Positions 34,901-46,735 are shown, numbered from the stretch's first letter. The stretch: 64,000 nucleotides of DNA from Chlamydomonas sphaeroides (GCA_001662425.1 BDDC01000009.1:173824-237823), one strand, 5' to 3'. The notes: generated by a model not told the origin, from the letters alone. Made by a program: numbers and translations.

Positions 34901-35760
34901 CCCGAGGCCGCCTTCGCCAAGGCCGCCCGGGTGGCCACCCACAGCGCCTGGGCCTGCCCCCGCTGCGCCACCATCAACGCACCCGACGACGCGCGCTGCG
35001 AGAGCTGCCGCACAGGTGCGGACCCACGGGCGTGCGGCGGCCCGGCGTGTTGGGCTGTTGCTGGGGTCCTGGCCATCCTGGCGGAGCTGTGGGTTTACGT
35101 TTACGCTGTGGCCAACGCTGGCTGTGGCGGGTGCCGTCGGATTGCGGCTGGGCATTCAAATCCGCTCGCATGGCAGCTGCTGCGGCCCCTGGTCGACACC
35201 CATGTGCGAGGCACCCTGCCCTTGCGCCTACAGGCCGGCCCACGGAGGAGGAGCAGCTGGCGGCCGCCGCGGCGCCGTCCGCGCCGCCGCCGGCCTTTGC
35301 CGCCGCGGCGCGCACCGCCGCGGCCGCCCCCGTGCCGGCGTCGCAGCAGTGGACCACGGTGCCCACCACCTCAGCGCCCGCGCCAGCACCGCCGCCGCCG
35401 CCGCCCTCGGCCTCGGACTTCCCCTCGCTGCCCGCCGGCCGCGCGCCGCGCGCCGCGGCGCCGCCGCCCTCGGCTGCCTTCGCCTCGCTCGGCCTCGACC
35501 GCGCCGACAGCAGCAGCGGCGCCGACGACGGCTTCGGCGGCGCCGGCCCCTCCCCCAGCGGCAAGGGCAAGAAGGGCAAGGGCACGACCATCAAGATCGG
35601 GCTGCCCACCGGCGGCGCCGCCGGCAGCGGGCGGGTGCACCCGCAGAACGTGTGGACGCAGCCGGGCACCAAGGCCAAGGCGGGCAGCAGCTGGGCGGGG
35701 CAGGGCGGCGGCAAGCTGGCCAAGATGCACGGCGCCCTCAACGACGCCTGGGGCGAGTAG
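28994..35760 (+). CDS. HEL2: HEL2/ZNF598-type E3 ubiquitin ligase (ribosome collision sensor)
   Basis: RING ligase that ubiquitinates 40S proteins on collided ribosomes to start ribosome-associated quality control. 1013 residues, 14 exons: 28994-29224, 29286-29368, 30619-30769, 30978-31034, 31247-31347, 31467-31548, 31700-31709, 31832-31950, 32270-32387, 32608-32759, 33020-34165, 34364-34480, 34868-35015, 35234-35760. The RING has C8, C11, C23, H25, C29, C32, C45 and C48. The family C2H2-like array follows: FCDVCVKGRK, GHPLCKFCRTRFYDANELYK, HEHCFLCRR, HHPCPHPTCLENKFVVF and ELKAHFASEHGDE. Five (D/E)FP(A/S)L motifs dot the C-terminal half. A conserved helical block (NRNLVDRIKRQL...SLLAVHSRFI) precedes a RanBP2-type zinc finger (W817, C819, C822, N826, C833, C836). 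The end is Gly/Lys-rich. Intron 2 (1.25 kb) carries a tandem repeat; exon 7 has 10 nt. Confidence 0.95.
30362..30478. repeat. 35-bp tandem repeat, about 3.4 copies
   Basis: Units start at 30362, 30397, 30432 and 30467 (partial) in intron 2 of the HEL2/ZNF598-type gene. Each begins GCAGCAGCAG and continues GCGACAGCGCCAGT; copies differ at a few bases. A 12-bp CGGTCGGCGCAG-like repeat lies just upstream at about 30124-30168. Confidence 0.85.
32398..32433. repeat. 12-bp tandem repeat, 3 copies
   Basis: Three copies of GCACGCAGCAGG lie in intron 9 of the HEL2/ZNF598-type gene, just after its donor site. Confidence 0.75.
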
Positions 35761-37775
35761 CGCGTGGGGCCATCGCATGGCGGCTGCGCGCTTGCGGGGA
35801 GGTGGGGTAGCGGGCTATGGCGGGTACTGGGGCTTGAGAAGCCCAAGTTGCGCGCCCAGGGTGAGGCGTTGAGGCGGAACGTGCCCGCAGCAGGAGGCGG
35901 CGGATGGGGCCGGCAGGGCAGGGCTGTTGCGCCGCCTGGCGCAGGCCTGGGGGCTGGCCGGGCTGCGTGTGCTTGGCAGGGTGCTTGGCAGGCTGGAGTG
36001 CGGCGGTATGCAGCAGCCCGCCAGCGAGGGCCAGCGCGCCAGGACGGCCTCGACCCTGCAACAGTGTGCCTACGCGGCTCCAATTGGCCGGCCCCTGGCC
36101 TCTCTGCCAGCGCCCAGCCGCACCCCTGAGCAGGACACCGCGCCGCAGCAGCACCGCGCAACCCAGCTGCGCCATGAGCGCGGCCAGGGGCCAGCCCCGC
36201 AGCCGCCCGCTGCTGCTGCTTCGCTTTGCTTCACCAGGGTGCATCACAGGTGGGGCGGCGCAGCATAGCGCCACCGCCCTGCGGCAGCGCGGCCTCACCA
36301 TGGGCTTGAAGGCGCTCGCTCGCGGCCGGTGACGTGCGATGCGGGCCAGGTGCGGCGCGTGTGGCGCCTCGCGTGCGGCCTCGTGTGGCGCCTGCCGCCA
36401 CCCATCGCCGCGGACTCTGCCCCTGCCTCGACAGCCCGTTTCTAACCTATGTATGCCAGCTCTGCCCGTACCTGCTTGCTCTGCCCGTGCCTGCCGGCTC
36501 TGCCCGTGCCAGCAGGTGGTGGCGGCCACGCGCATCATGCTGACCTGCCCCCCCGGTCCCTCTAGCGTGAGATGCGGCACGCCTGCAAGCACCGCGTCCG
36601 CGAGCTCTGACGCCCGGGCGGCACCCTCCCCCACCGTGTGTGCTTCGCTTCCGTCCCCGTTTAGCTGCGTACCCCGCCAGCTGTGCGCGCTTGCACTACA
36701 CGTTGAAGCCCGGGTGCAGTGACGGCCAGGTTCTCTGCGCATGGCTCTGCCGGTGTGCTGCTGCGCGGCTCTGTGCAGGTTGGTGCCGAGCCGGGTGCTG
36801 GCGTAAGCCAGCACATCCTGGCGGGGGGAGGTGGAGGGTTGGACAACTGGGGGGTTAGGGGCCCTACTGCTTACTATTGTTCACTACTGCTTCTCCATTG
36901 AGAGAGAGAGAGAGAGAGACTACAAACAGGAAACAGAAACGGAAACCGAGCAAAGAAAACAGGAAAGCAGGAAACAGGAACCGAGTCAAAGTCCATTGGA
37001 GGCGTGAGGGGCCAGTAGGGTTTCTACTGCCGACCCACCGAACCCCGTTCGCTCTATCGCTTCTACTTTCACCCCAACGCCCCAATCGGCCATTTGTGGG
37101 AAGGTAGGGGCGAGAGTATATGATCAGCTAGAACGAAGTGCATTGGAGCGCGGGGTACGGATGGTGTCAGGGTGCCGGCTGGCATGCAATATGTGGCCAG
37201 AACTACGTAAAGCCCTACACGGCGGTCGGTGCCGGATAGATGGCTAGGTGCCTGACATGTCATGGTCGCAGGCTTGACAGGTTCTTGACTTCGTCTGTTC
37301 TGAGGTGCCTGTGAGACCAATATCGGCTCGCCGCCATTCTGAGTTACGGTGGCGGCACTGACAGCGTGCATGCAGCATGGTTGCTTGGAACAGGAGCCCA
37401 GGGCTACCCATGCTCTTGGGGCTTAGTGATGGGGCTACGAAAAAAAGGCCGTGCTTGGGCCTCGTGCGGCAGGCTGCGGCTCCTTGCTGACTGCAACCCT
37501 TCCTAGTTCCCGCCCACGCGTGTTCGAATAGCGGGGGTGTAGGAGGACCCGTTGGGGAACCATCCAACCACGCCGAGCCAAACGTGCAAGAGTAGCTGGC
37601 TCCGGCACGATCACGAGGGAATAGGCAGGTAGGTCCGCCCAGGAGAAGCCCAGGCGTGTCCCCTGGGTCCGCCAGGGTCCCCTCATCCGTACCAGACGGT
37701 CCGGTCACGGATGGTCGCGATCAGCACGCCGGCACCCCGTTGTATAACGCAACACGCAACGCAAACACATAGCCG
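35761..37775. other. 2-kb intergenic stretch, no gene recognised
   Basis: 3' flank of the HEL2-type gene and beyond. I see no exon chain or family motif. The notable structure is the (GA)n and purine-rich tract at 36900-36990. From about 37100 the base composition is less GC-rich and has more AT-rich words than the genes around it, which could mean decayed repeat or mobile DNA, but I can identify no terminal repeats or transposase. Confidence 0.4.
36900..36990. repeat. (GA)n microsatellite followed by A/G-rich tract
   Basis: About ten GA dinucleotides at 36900-36919 are followed by some 70 bases almost free of T and built from AGGAAACAG- and GAAACGGAAAC-like words. It stands out from the GC-rich background and could be a polypurine tract or a degraded repeat. 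Confidence 0.8.
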
Positions 37776-39870
37776 TTGCTACACAACGAAGACGGCACGC
37801 GTTTGCACGTTGTGATGCAAGAGCTCCGTCAATCAGTATGGAATTCTCTTTCCCAAAAAGGGTTACAGCAAGTCGCTGCACGCTTTCTGGCAAACGAGCG
37901 TGCCAACTGGCGCTTGGTGTTGCACTTCGTCGCGAGCTGGGTCAGTTACAGCTCTCGAAGCCCGTGCCGGTCCAGGTCTTCTGCGACAAAGGTCTGCTAC
38001 TAACGCTACACGCAACCTAATGCTCCACCAGCGCTTGGCCCTGGTGGGCCTCACAGCCCGGACCATGGTCGAGCCCAACGTGGTGCTTGCGCCTCAGGTC
38101 ACTGGCGTCCGAGTCCGCGAGCCGAACGCCATGTACCAGGCGGCGCTCGTGGGGCAGCTGGAGACATGCCAGTGGCTGTATCGCAAGGCCGGTGGCGCGG
38201 CGGACGACTGGACACTGGCAGCGGCTGCCCTGGGTTCCCACCAGCAAGTGTGCGAGTGGCTCCTGGACCAGCCCGGCTGCCGTGTGAGCTTCGACCCGCT
38301 GCGCAACGCAGCCAGAGGCGGCCACGTCCGCTTGCTCAGCTGGCTGCTGCCCCTCGGACCGCCACTCACGATGAGCGATGACGAAAAGGCCACGCTGTTG
38401 ATCCACGCCGCCGCCACCTTCGCCCCGGTGGACCTCACGCCACTGGCCGACCAGCTGGCTGTTCCACCAGGAGCCCTCAAGGCAGGGTACCTCACTTCCC
38501 ACGCGGCCGCAAGCGCCACGCCCGACTTGCAGGCCAAGTCCGAGTGGGCCCAGCAGCTGCTGGGCATCGGGCCCTCCGACGAGCACGGGCTGGCGTGCGG
38601 GCTGGCCGCCGAGCTGCCGGGTGAACAGGGGGTGCAACGAGCGCAGCAGATCATGGCGCTTGGTACACCGATGCCGTGCTCAAGCTGGCCGCGCTGTACG
38701 GCAACACAGCCATGATCCGGTGGGTGTACGACAAGTACGGCAGCAACGCGCCGCCCAGCGCCTGGAGGGCCGAGGCTTGCAAGGGGGCAGCGGCCTTCGG
38801 CGAGCGGGCGGTGCTGGAGCTGCATGTGGAGAAGCTGGGTGCAGCGCCGGACCCGGTTGCGCTGCTTGCAGAGCCGGAGGCGCGGCTCCCGTGGCCCAGC
38901 CCCAAGAAGGGCCGCCCCTGCGAGGTGGCGAGCTGGGTGATAGAAAACCTGCTGCCCAGCCGCGCCGCCGCCGGACTGACGGCGCAGGAGCGCACGCAGC
39001 TGGCGACGGCCGTGGCGGGGCTGGGCAGCAAGGCGCTGCTGGTGCGCCTTGAGGAGGTGCTTGGGGACGCCGCGGCGCTGGCGGCTGCCGAGGTCGCGGC
39101 GGCGGCCCAGGCTTTGGCGGCGGCCCAGGCTCTGGTGGCGCCTGCGGCACTTGAGCCGCCGGCCGCGGTGGCGGCGGTGGCGGCGGGCGCGGCTGCAACA
39201 CAAGCTGCGGCGGGCGCCGGTGGGCTGGTGCCTGGGTTGTGGGCCTCCCCCGACGTCACGATTGCACCCGTCAGGGCCGGCTGCGAGGAGGCTGATTCTT
39301 GAGCGCAACGCTCGCTGGCCGGAGCGTGGGGCTTCGGTGGCATGGCAGGGGGGCACGGTCACGCAGCGGCACACGCGCTGCGTGCCGGCCCCACCCCGGC
39401 GCGCGCTCTGGGCCGAGCTGCCGCTCAGAAGGGGCGACTGCTGCTTGCTCACGCGCCAACACACCAAGTCGCTGCTCCGTTGGGACCCCGATGACGCCCT
39501 GAACTTGTACAGGGCGACGGCAGTGCCGAGGACGGCGGCGACCTGACCATCAACGTCGCCGCCGTGGGCGACCTGGCCATGCTGCGCACGATGCACCGCC
39601 TGGGCTGCCCCTGGGGCCCGGACACGGTATTCAATCACGTGCTCTTCGCGGACACCAACGAGCGCCCGCTGCTGCCGGCGCTGCAGATGCTGCCGTAGCT
39701 CGACTGCCCCGTCAACTGGGGCGACGGGAACATTGAATGGCCGTTTGATTCAGATGACTGGCTGGGCCGCCGAGCGGCCGTATGCAACCGAGACATGGCT
39801 GCGGGACCTGGCGCGCTGGTGACAGCTGAGCGAGGCGAGCGAGGTAAGGCTGCCAGGCGCTGGCGACGGG
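37776..39870 (+). pseudogene. Decayed ankyrin-like protein gene (volvocine ANK-like family)
   Basis: Fragments of one protein lie in changing frames. 37776-37930 (frame A) has VWNSL...LQQVAARFLANERANWRLVLHF, an F-box-like opening of this family. 37930-38020 (frame C) has LSKPVPVQVF. 38020-38620 (frame B) has ankyrin-like repeats such as MYQAALVGQLETCQWLYRK, WTLAAAALGSHQQVCEWLL and LRNAARGGHVRLLSWLLPLG. 38647-39302 (frame A) has VLKLAALYGNTAMIRWVYDK and AVLELHVEKLG, ending at a TGA. From 39540 (frame A) come NVAAVGDLAMLRTMHRLGCPW and then an in-frame TAG at 39696-39698, followed by LDCPVNW. So there are at least three frame changes and an internal stop. Large ankyrin-like families are typical of volvocine algae. 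Assembly indels or unrecognised introns could explain part of it, but the stop argues for a pseudogene. Confidence 0.7.
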
Positions 39871-41510
39871 GGTGTTGCTCGCCGGGACGGCGTGTACTGG
39901 TTGCTGCTTGCGTGCCGAGACCCCCGCATGCAACCGCGCCTGCGTGTTGTGCATACGCCGCTGCATTGAGCCGGCCCCGTCCCCTTCCTCCCACGACGCA
40001 CCAAACGCTCACCTCAGCGCACGTCGTGCCCCACCTCCTGCAGCTCCAGGCTGACGACGGCCGCACCAAACACGCCATGTGACATGCGGGCGCGGGCTCC
40101 GGCTGGGAGGAGACGGCATCGCCCTGGATCCATTGTGATCACAACTTGGTGCCGGGCTGTGTTGGTGCAGCGGGCCAGGACGATTGGGTAACGCCCCGCC
40201 GGCGAGGTTGTGGGAAAGAGGGCAACAGAGGGCGCTGGGCTGGAGGGAGGCGGCAAATGTGCGACGAGGCTTGGCGGAGGTTGAGGCTTCACCACTCACC
40301 TCATCCCGGTCTGGGCCATCTTGTTTGCTGCGGCATGTCTGTTGCGAGAGCGAGGGGCGGCTCGCTGTCCAGCAATAGCTGGCGGCCAGCCTCGTGTCTC
40401 ACACGCATGTGAACGATGCGTCGATGACTCAACTCGATAGCTCCATTCAAATCTGACGGCCAATATGACAGCTGGTATTGCCATGCGCATGGGACTTGAC
40501 GACGATCATGGGATTGACTGCCAGGGCGGCGAGGCCCCGTCCTGCTCATGTGATATGGCAGGAGGCACGTAGCTAGAGGATGTGAGTGGACGGTGTTACA
40601 TACAGTACCGTGTTGCGTCTGTGGGTGATGTGTTCAGTAGCCGGGCCGGAGGTTGGAGGGGACTTGAGCTTGAGGGGCTGGCTGGAGCTGGAGCTTTGCA
40701 GCGGCTGGGTCCGTGGCAGCGGCCGGCATCGCTGATGGGGCCGCTTGACCCCCGCCGTTACTGCCTGAGCATGATCAGCTGCTGTGGGCCCACCCCGTGG
40801 CTATGGGCAAGGGGAGGACGCTGTGGATGCCATGGGACACGAACAAGACAAGCTGCTTTGTTGACAACACCCTTGCCCACTGCCCCAGCCCTTTCAAATG
40901 ATGGGGCTAGGATCGTGCGATATCCAATCAAGTAGTTGCCGCGCTTGGGGCTGTGCATGCCCCCCGTCGGCCGGGCGGGCCGCCGCCGAGGGGCTGCACG
41001 CGCCCTACATTTCCGAAACTACGGGCCATGGTAATGCCAGCATGCTGAGCTCTGGATGCACGAATGCCCCACGCGATGCATGTGGTGCCCAGGCTCCACA
41101 GGCACACGCACGCTGCGTTGTCAGGGTGGCCCGGCATCCATCGGGTGGCCGCCGGGGAAATGGGCCATGAAGTCATATGCATGGCATTGTCTTAGGGATT
41201 GTGTACTCGATTGGGCCCCCATCCTCGGAGAGCATGCCGGCATGTGATGGGCGTCGGGGACTGACGGGGAATTCCCGGGATTCAGGCCAATGTGATAGCT
41301 GAATAGCATGTATAAAGCTCTACAGACAGGGATCTGAGAAATCCAGCTGCTTTCGGCGAATAGCATTCGACACGCGTGCTCCTTGGCACCCGCTGTGCTC
41401 CTTTGGGCAACTGCGACCCGCGTATGATTACTCTTGCACGCTAACTAAGCAATCGTAGCGTCGCACACCGCACTCCTCCACATACGCGAGTAGCGGCCGT
41501 TTGAGCAACC
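39871..41510. other. 1.6-kb intergenic stretch, no gene recognised
   Basis: Between the ankyrin-like pseudogene and trpA. Open frames of up to about 117 codons on either strand show no conserved motif. The last few hundred bases must hold the trpA promoter and leader. I see no repeat or RNA structure that I can defend. Confidence 0.4.
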
Positions 41511-44126
41511 ATGCTTATGCAGCGTAGCCTCGCGGGGGCCCGGCACCCGGCCGCTCGCTCATCGGGCGCCGCTCGGCGCTCGCTGACTGTTCGCGCGGTC
41601 GCTGCTGTGCACACCAAGTCGGTGTCTGGCACAATTGGCGAGCTGAAGGCAAAGGGAAAGTAGGTACCCGCTGCGATTGTAACGCTACAAGATTAGCAGT
41701 GCTGGATGCGATCGCTCAGGCGCTCGTGCCAGCGACCCACTTCGTTCAGCGCTGATGCGGCGGCGATGCACGTCACAGGGTTGCCTTCATCCCCTTCATC
41801 TGCGCCGGCGACCCCGACCTGGACACGACGTCGCTTGCGCTGCGCAAGCTGGACGAGATCGGTGCGGACGTTATCGAGCTCGGCGTGCCGTACTCGGTGC
41901 GTACTCTGGCCCCAAGTCACGTGGCGCCCCACTCCACACGAGCGTGGGCCGTCTCGCCAGCGTCGGGGGCAGAGGGCAGGACCCGCTGGCGCGGGCTGGC
42001 CTGTCCTAAGATCGGACGGGCCACACCGGGGCCCCAACTGGTGTTCCTCATGTGTCTCCCCTACGCAGGACCCTCTTGCTGACGGGCCGGTGATCCAGGG
42101 CGCCGCCACCCGTGCCCTGGAGAAGCACACCACTCTGGACCGCGTGATCGAGATGGTGCGCCACACGACCCCGCATATGAAGGTGCGCGCGGGGGCGCCA
42201 TGGGCTTGGGGCCAGGGTCGGCCCTCCCAATAACCCCGCTGTTCCAGGAAGGACTGTAGGGCTACAGATGCTACGGACGCGGAGGGGGGGGTTAACTTAC
42301 TTGCCAAAGCGTGGTGTGGCCGCATCGTGGCTGGTGACCAGCTGGCGGCTGAGGAACAGGGCGCCTGCGGGACCGAGGCGCACGTGGGACAGCGCGATGC
42401 AGCGGTGGCCGCAGCCAGGGTCGTTGCTGTTGCTGTTGCTGCTTGAGCCGCATGCAGAGAACCGGTGTATGCGCCCGGAGAGGAGTAAGGGCAGCAATGC
42501 CGACAGAGAAGTGTTGCGCCTGGGGGCTGGTCGTCATTAGCGGCGCCCACAACTCACTCGACCCCCGCTCCCCGCCCCCTGCCAGGCGCCCCTGGTCATG
42601 TTCACCTACTTCAACCCCATCATGCGCAAAGGCCTCGACAACTTCTGCAAACTCATCAAGGAGGCGGGCGCGTCCGGTGAGCGCGCGAGCGGCCATCGGC
42701 GAGCCGCGGCCGCTGCTCCTGTGCGCCACGGCAGCCCTGCCGGCAGGAGGCAGCCGGGCTCGTCGTCACAAGCTGTGAACTCCCTCGCCTCCCCAGGCCT
42801 GCTGGTGCCGGACCTGCCGTTGGAGGAGACGGTGGCGGTGCGCGCCTCGTGCGAGAAGGCGGGCATCGAGCTGGTGCTGCTGGCCACCCCCACCACGCCG
42901 CAGGTGGGAGGCGCGGTTGCGAGCAGGGGCGGGGGGCAAAGCGATCACGGAGCAGGGTGGCAAGGGGTGGTGACGGGCTGATGAAGGAAGGCCCGTAGGA
43001 AGGGGAGGGCGACGGCTGATGGCGTGATGAGGAACGTGCGCGGGGAGGTTTGGACCTGCAGAGGGGAGCGTCACAGCAAGGCAAGCAGCGAGCCGCCGGA
43101 TCCGATGCGCCGAGTGGGGCGTGCGGCCGGCCGGCTCAGCCGCCACACCGCCAGTTGGTTTCCGAACGCCCCGCGCCCCGAGAGGCCTCCAACCTGGCCA
43201 CCGTGGCCGGCTGTCACACGCTGCTGCTGCTGCCGCATGCCCCTTTCATTCACTCCCTGCTCGCTATCCTTCATGTCCCCCGCTTCGTCCCCTCCCCTTC
43301 CCCCGGCCCCAGGCCCGCATGTCGGCCATCGCCAAGGCCAGCCAGGGCTTCGTGTACCTGGTGTCGGTCACGGGCGTGACGGGCATGAAGGAGACGGTGT
43401 CGGGCCGCGTGGAGGGTCTGGTGGCGGAGCTCAAGCAGGTCACCGACAAGCCGGTGCGCGGGGGCGCCGGGGGATTGGGGCCGGTGGGGCGGATGATAGC
43501 CTGACGGCAGGGGGCTTGGGAAGTAGCCCGGTCAGGACGCGCAGGGGCGGGCCGCGTCAATCGCGGCAAAATCTTTGTGCGCTGACCAAAGTTGTTGCTA
43601 CGGGGCCCGAGAGGGTGCGAAAGGTTGCGACGACGGCCAGCCGAGCGGACCGCTTCGGCGGCGCAGGGGTTGCGTCCTGCCCGCCTGGCACACAGCCGGG
43701 CGGCGCGCTCTGCCCCCCAGAGGCTGTAGCGGGGGCGGTGAGCGCCCCTGCCGCCTGCGCCAGGCCAGGCTGCCTCGGGCCCGCTGCTCGACCAAACGAC
43801 GCTGACTCCCGTCCCGGTCCGTTCCGCTGCCCTCAGATCTGCGTGGGCTTCGGAGTGTCGCGGGCCGAGCACTGCGAGCAGATCAAGTCGTGGGGCGCCG
43901 ACGGTGTCATCTGCGGCTCGGCACTGGTCAAGGCCCTGGGCGAGGCGAAGTCGCCGGTGCGTCGCGGGGCGGGCTTGCAAGTAATCCCACTGATGGCGGG
44001 GGTCTGCTCGAAAGCCCTGCCGACCTGGCTGACGCAACGTGCCCGCGCGTGCTCGTGCTCTGCTCGCAGGCTGAGGGCCTTAAAGCCATGGAGGAGCTGG
44101 GGCGCAGCCTGCGTGCCGCTATCTAA
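41511..44126 (+). CDS. TSA1: Tryptophan synthase alpha subunit, plastid-targeted
   Basis: Cleaves indole-3-glycerol phosphate to indole and glyceraldehyde-3-phosphate, passing indole to the beta subunit in the plastid. Eight exons: 41511-41659, 41779-41896, 42069-42182, 42586-42676, 42797-42903, 43313-43453, 43837-43956, 44070-44126; 298 residues. The N-terminus (MLMQRSLAGARHPAARSS and on to about residue 33) is Arg/Ser/Ala-rich, a good chloroplast transit peptide. The TIM barrel follows: FIPFICAGDPDLDTT, ELGVPYSDPLADGP with the catalytic Glu83 and Asp94 (Glu49 and Asp60 in the Salmonella enzyme), FTYFNPIMRKGLDNF, LLVPDLPLEE, LLATPTTP, FVYLVSVTGVTGMK and VGFGVSRAEHC...ADGVICGSALVK. The length is normal for the mature enzyme. 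It is complete with no missing active-site residue. Confidence 0.97.
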
Positions 44127-44945
44127 GCGTGCCCATGGGGCCGGGTGCAAGGGGGTGCTGCCCGGTGGGTCTAACGCGGGGGTAGGGACTGACGGGCAGG
44201 AAACCGGCGGCGCTACTTGCTGGGGAAGCATGGCGCGCTGGCGGGGGCGGGGCAAGCGCGGGTCGCTGCGTGCTCTGACGTGGCAGGGGACATGGGCAAG
44301 GAGCACGAGCCGAGGGACATGTGTTCCGGACCGTGTGTGCGGTGAGGGGACACCGCTTTAAGGCGCAGGTGAGGTGCAAGCTGTGAGCAGAGGCCGGTGC
44401 TGTAGGCGTGAAGGCAAGGGCACTGCTGCGGATCCGATGAGGTCGCTGCTCGGCAGGTTGGCGGCCAGGCGCGCGCTGTGTAATGCAAGATAATTGATGA
44501 CTGCACCAACCAGCTGCCATACTAGCGCGGAAACAGCGTGACCACTGCGTGCTTCGCCCTAGAGGTTTAGTGTGGGAGGGTGGGGGCCCGAGGAAGGGGA
44601 GGCCCATTCGCCGGCGACGTGGAGGCCTGGGCACGGTGCCAGGCAACGCGGTTCCTTCCACAAGCGCTCATGCCTTCGTGGTATAGCATACTCAATAAAT
44701 TGGCAGCTGCTGGATACGGTCGAAGCGCTGCGTTGAACAGACTCCGGCGTTCCTGCGCGTGGGTGCATGTGGGTTCGTGCCTTGCCGTGGGTTTGCCTTG
44801 ACCGCTCTGGGCAACACTGAAATATACATATATCCCTGGAATTGCACACTGTACACACGACTGCAGCCCGGCCTTACGGGGCCTGCGCCGCGCCGAATTT
44901 CACCAACTCGCGCAGCGCTAACGCTGTTCCTGCTAACGCGCCACG
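44127..44945. promoter_or_regulatory. trpA 3' flank and promoter region of V-ATPase c''
   Basis: Holds the trpA 3' UTR on the left and the promoter of the next gene on the right. An AT-rich ATATACATATAT at about 44822-44833, some 110 bp before the V-ATPase ATG, is a candidate TATA-like element. No further gene is seen. Confidence 0.45.
44479..44483 (+). terminator. Putative poly(A) signal of trpA (TGTAA)
   Basis: TGTAA about 350 nt after the trpA stop, a plausible 3' UTR length for this lineage. Confidence 0.45.
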
Positions 44946-46150
44946 ATGGCGACAGACCTTACACACCCTACGGTGTGGTTCTACATTCCGGTCACGCTGG
45001 CCTGGATATGTTTTGTGATTTCAGTGGGCTCTCCTGACCGCTTCATCGACTACCCTTGGCTATGGTTCCTCTTCCGGAACATGTCTCCGTACTTCTGGTC
45101 TGCGCTAGGCGTGGCGCTGGCGGTCGGGATGTCCATCCTGGGCGCTGCCTGGTGAGCGCAGGAGCCCCCACGGAGCCCCTTGGAGCAGACGCGTAGCTGG
45201 GCTGAGATGCAGCTTCTGATGGCTCATGCAAGCTGCACTCAGTCAGCCAGTGGGAGCTGACCACCGATTGCCATGGGCTTCCACAGGGGCATTTTCATTA
45301 CCGGCTCCTCGCTGGTGGGCGCGGCCATTCGTGTGCCCCGCATTACCTCAAAGAACCTGATCAGGTGCGTCCCGGTGCAGCTGGGCCCTCCTTAGCGCGG
45401 ACAGGCAACACACGGTGTTTGCCGCCCCGCAGCGTCATTTTCTGCGAGGCCACGGCCATCTATGGCGTTATCGTGGCCATTATCCTTCAAACAAAGATTG
45501 AGCGGGTCGAGCCCGTTGACGGTGTGTTCGACAAGAACGCGATGATGTCGGGCTATGCCATCTTCGGCTCTGGTATCACCTGCGGCTTCGCAAACCTGGT
45601 CTGCGGGTGCGTTTGACGTGCAGGGGTTGCAGGGGGCGGGGGCCAAGGAGCCCAGCGCCCGGAGGGTGGGCGGGTTATGCCCGGGAGGACTAGACTGCGC
45701 ACGGGAAGCTGCGGCTTGTTGGCCCCACTTATGCGCCCTGCGCTATATCCCCTTCCTTCACTTCATCAGTATGTGCGTCGGCATCGTCGGCAGCAGCTGC
45801 GCGCTGTCGGACGCCCAGAACAGCACGCTGTTTGTCAAGATTCTGGTCGTGGAGATCTTTGGCAGCGCGCTCGGGTTGTTCGGTGTCATCATCGGCATCA
45901 TCATGTCGGGGTGGGTTTCGAGGGCCAGGTCTGTGCTGCTGCCGCCAGGAGCGAACCACGAAGGCTGTGCTGCTGCCAGGAGCAACCGTGCGGCACGGGG
46001 GTGGCACCGGCGGCAGAGCGATCCCGTGGGCGGCGGGGCAGGCCGGCTCAGCGCTACTCTCCAGTCCACCTCATTTCTGCCTCAAAGCGTGCGCCCCAAT
46101 TTGAACCGCGCAGAGGCGTCAACTGGGGCGCGGCCACCAAGGCCGAATGA
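44946..46150 (+). CDS. VMA16: V-type H+-ATPase proteolipid subunit c''
   Basis: Membrane rotor subunit of the V0 sector, carrying protons across endomembranes with the c subunits. Five exons: 44946-45151, 45287-45364, 45433-45606, 45770-45910, 46114-46150; 211 residues, the usual c'' size and longer than c. Five hydrophobic segments are visible: VWFYIPVTLAWICFVIS, FWSALGVALAVGMSILG, VIFCEATAIYGVIVAIIL, YAIFGSGITCGFANLVCG and LFVKILVVEIFGSALGLFGV. The first, extra N-terminal segment separates c'' from c. Glu100 in FCEA corresponds to the essential proton-carrying Glu of yeast Vma16p; a second membrane Glu (181) lies in the last segment. The short final exon encodes GVNWGAATKAE, a hydrophilic end. 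The model is complete and unremarkable apart from being small and strongly conserved. Confidence 0.96.
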
Positions 46151-46735
46151 TGAGCTACACCGTCGAACTTCGAACGTGAGTCCCTCATCGCCGTGGCTAG
46201 TCCCCGTCAGCGTTTCTGCTTCATTTGCACAGCCTGTGCGCTCGACTTCGATCCGTATTGTGAGTAGTCTGTGCAAGCAATGTTCACGAGCGCTGAAGCA
46301 CGCCGTGTCATTGCTGTGCTTGGCCATTTGCAGGCTCGTAGCGGCTCGCTATGGAGCCGTACAGCTCGCCGACAGCAGGGCGCCCTTCGTTCTGGCACGG
46401 CGGCATGCACTGCAGTGGCCGCGGCGTCGTGGAGCCGACTGCGGCATGCAGCAGCCGGTGGTCCATAGCTAGGCTTTTGAACCAGCGAGTCTAGGTCGAC
46501 TCCAAGAGCGCTTGGCGGGGCTGTACTGTGCGGCCTTCATGCTGCACGTTCACGGAGTTTGATGGAAGGGACAGCGCGGGGGCGGGGGCATGGGGTGCAG
46601 GGGAGCTGAGTGAGGTGCTTCGCGCACTAGGTGTGGGTGAGAGGATGTGCGTGGGGTGAAGGGCATGATTCATGCCCAATCGGAGCAGTCGGGTACCTCG
46701 GCGGCTCGGCCGAAGTGTTGCGAGCGACGGCGGCG

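Noticed and set aside
42979..43030. TGATGA and CTGA words in a trpA intron
   Set aside because: No downstream box D in range and no closing stem; the words are frequent by chance.
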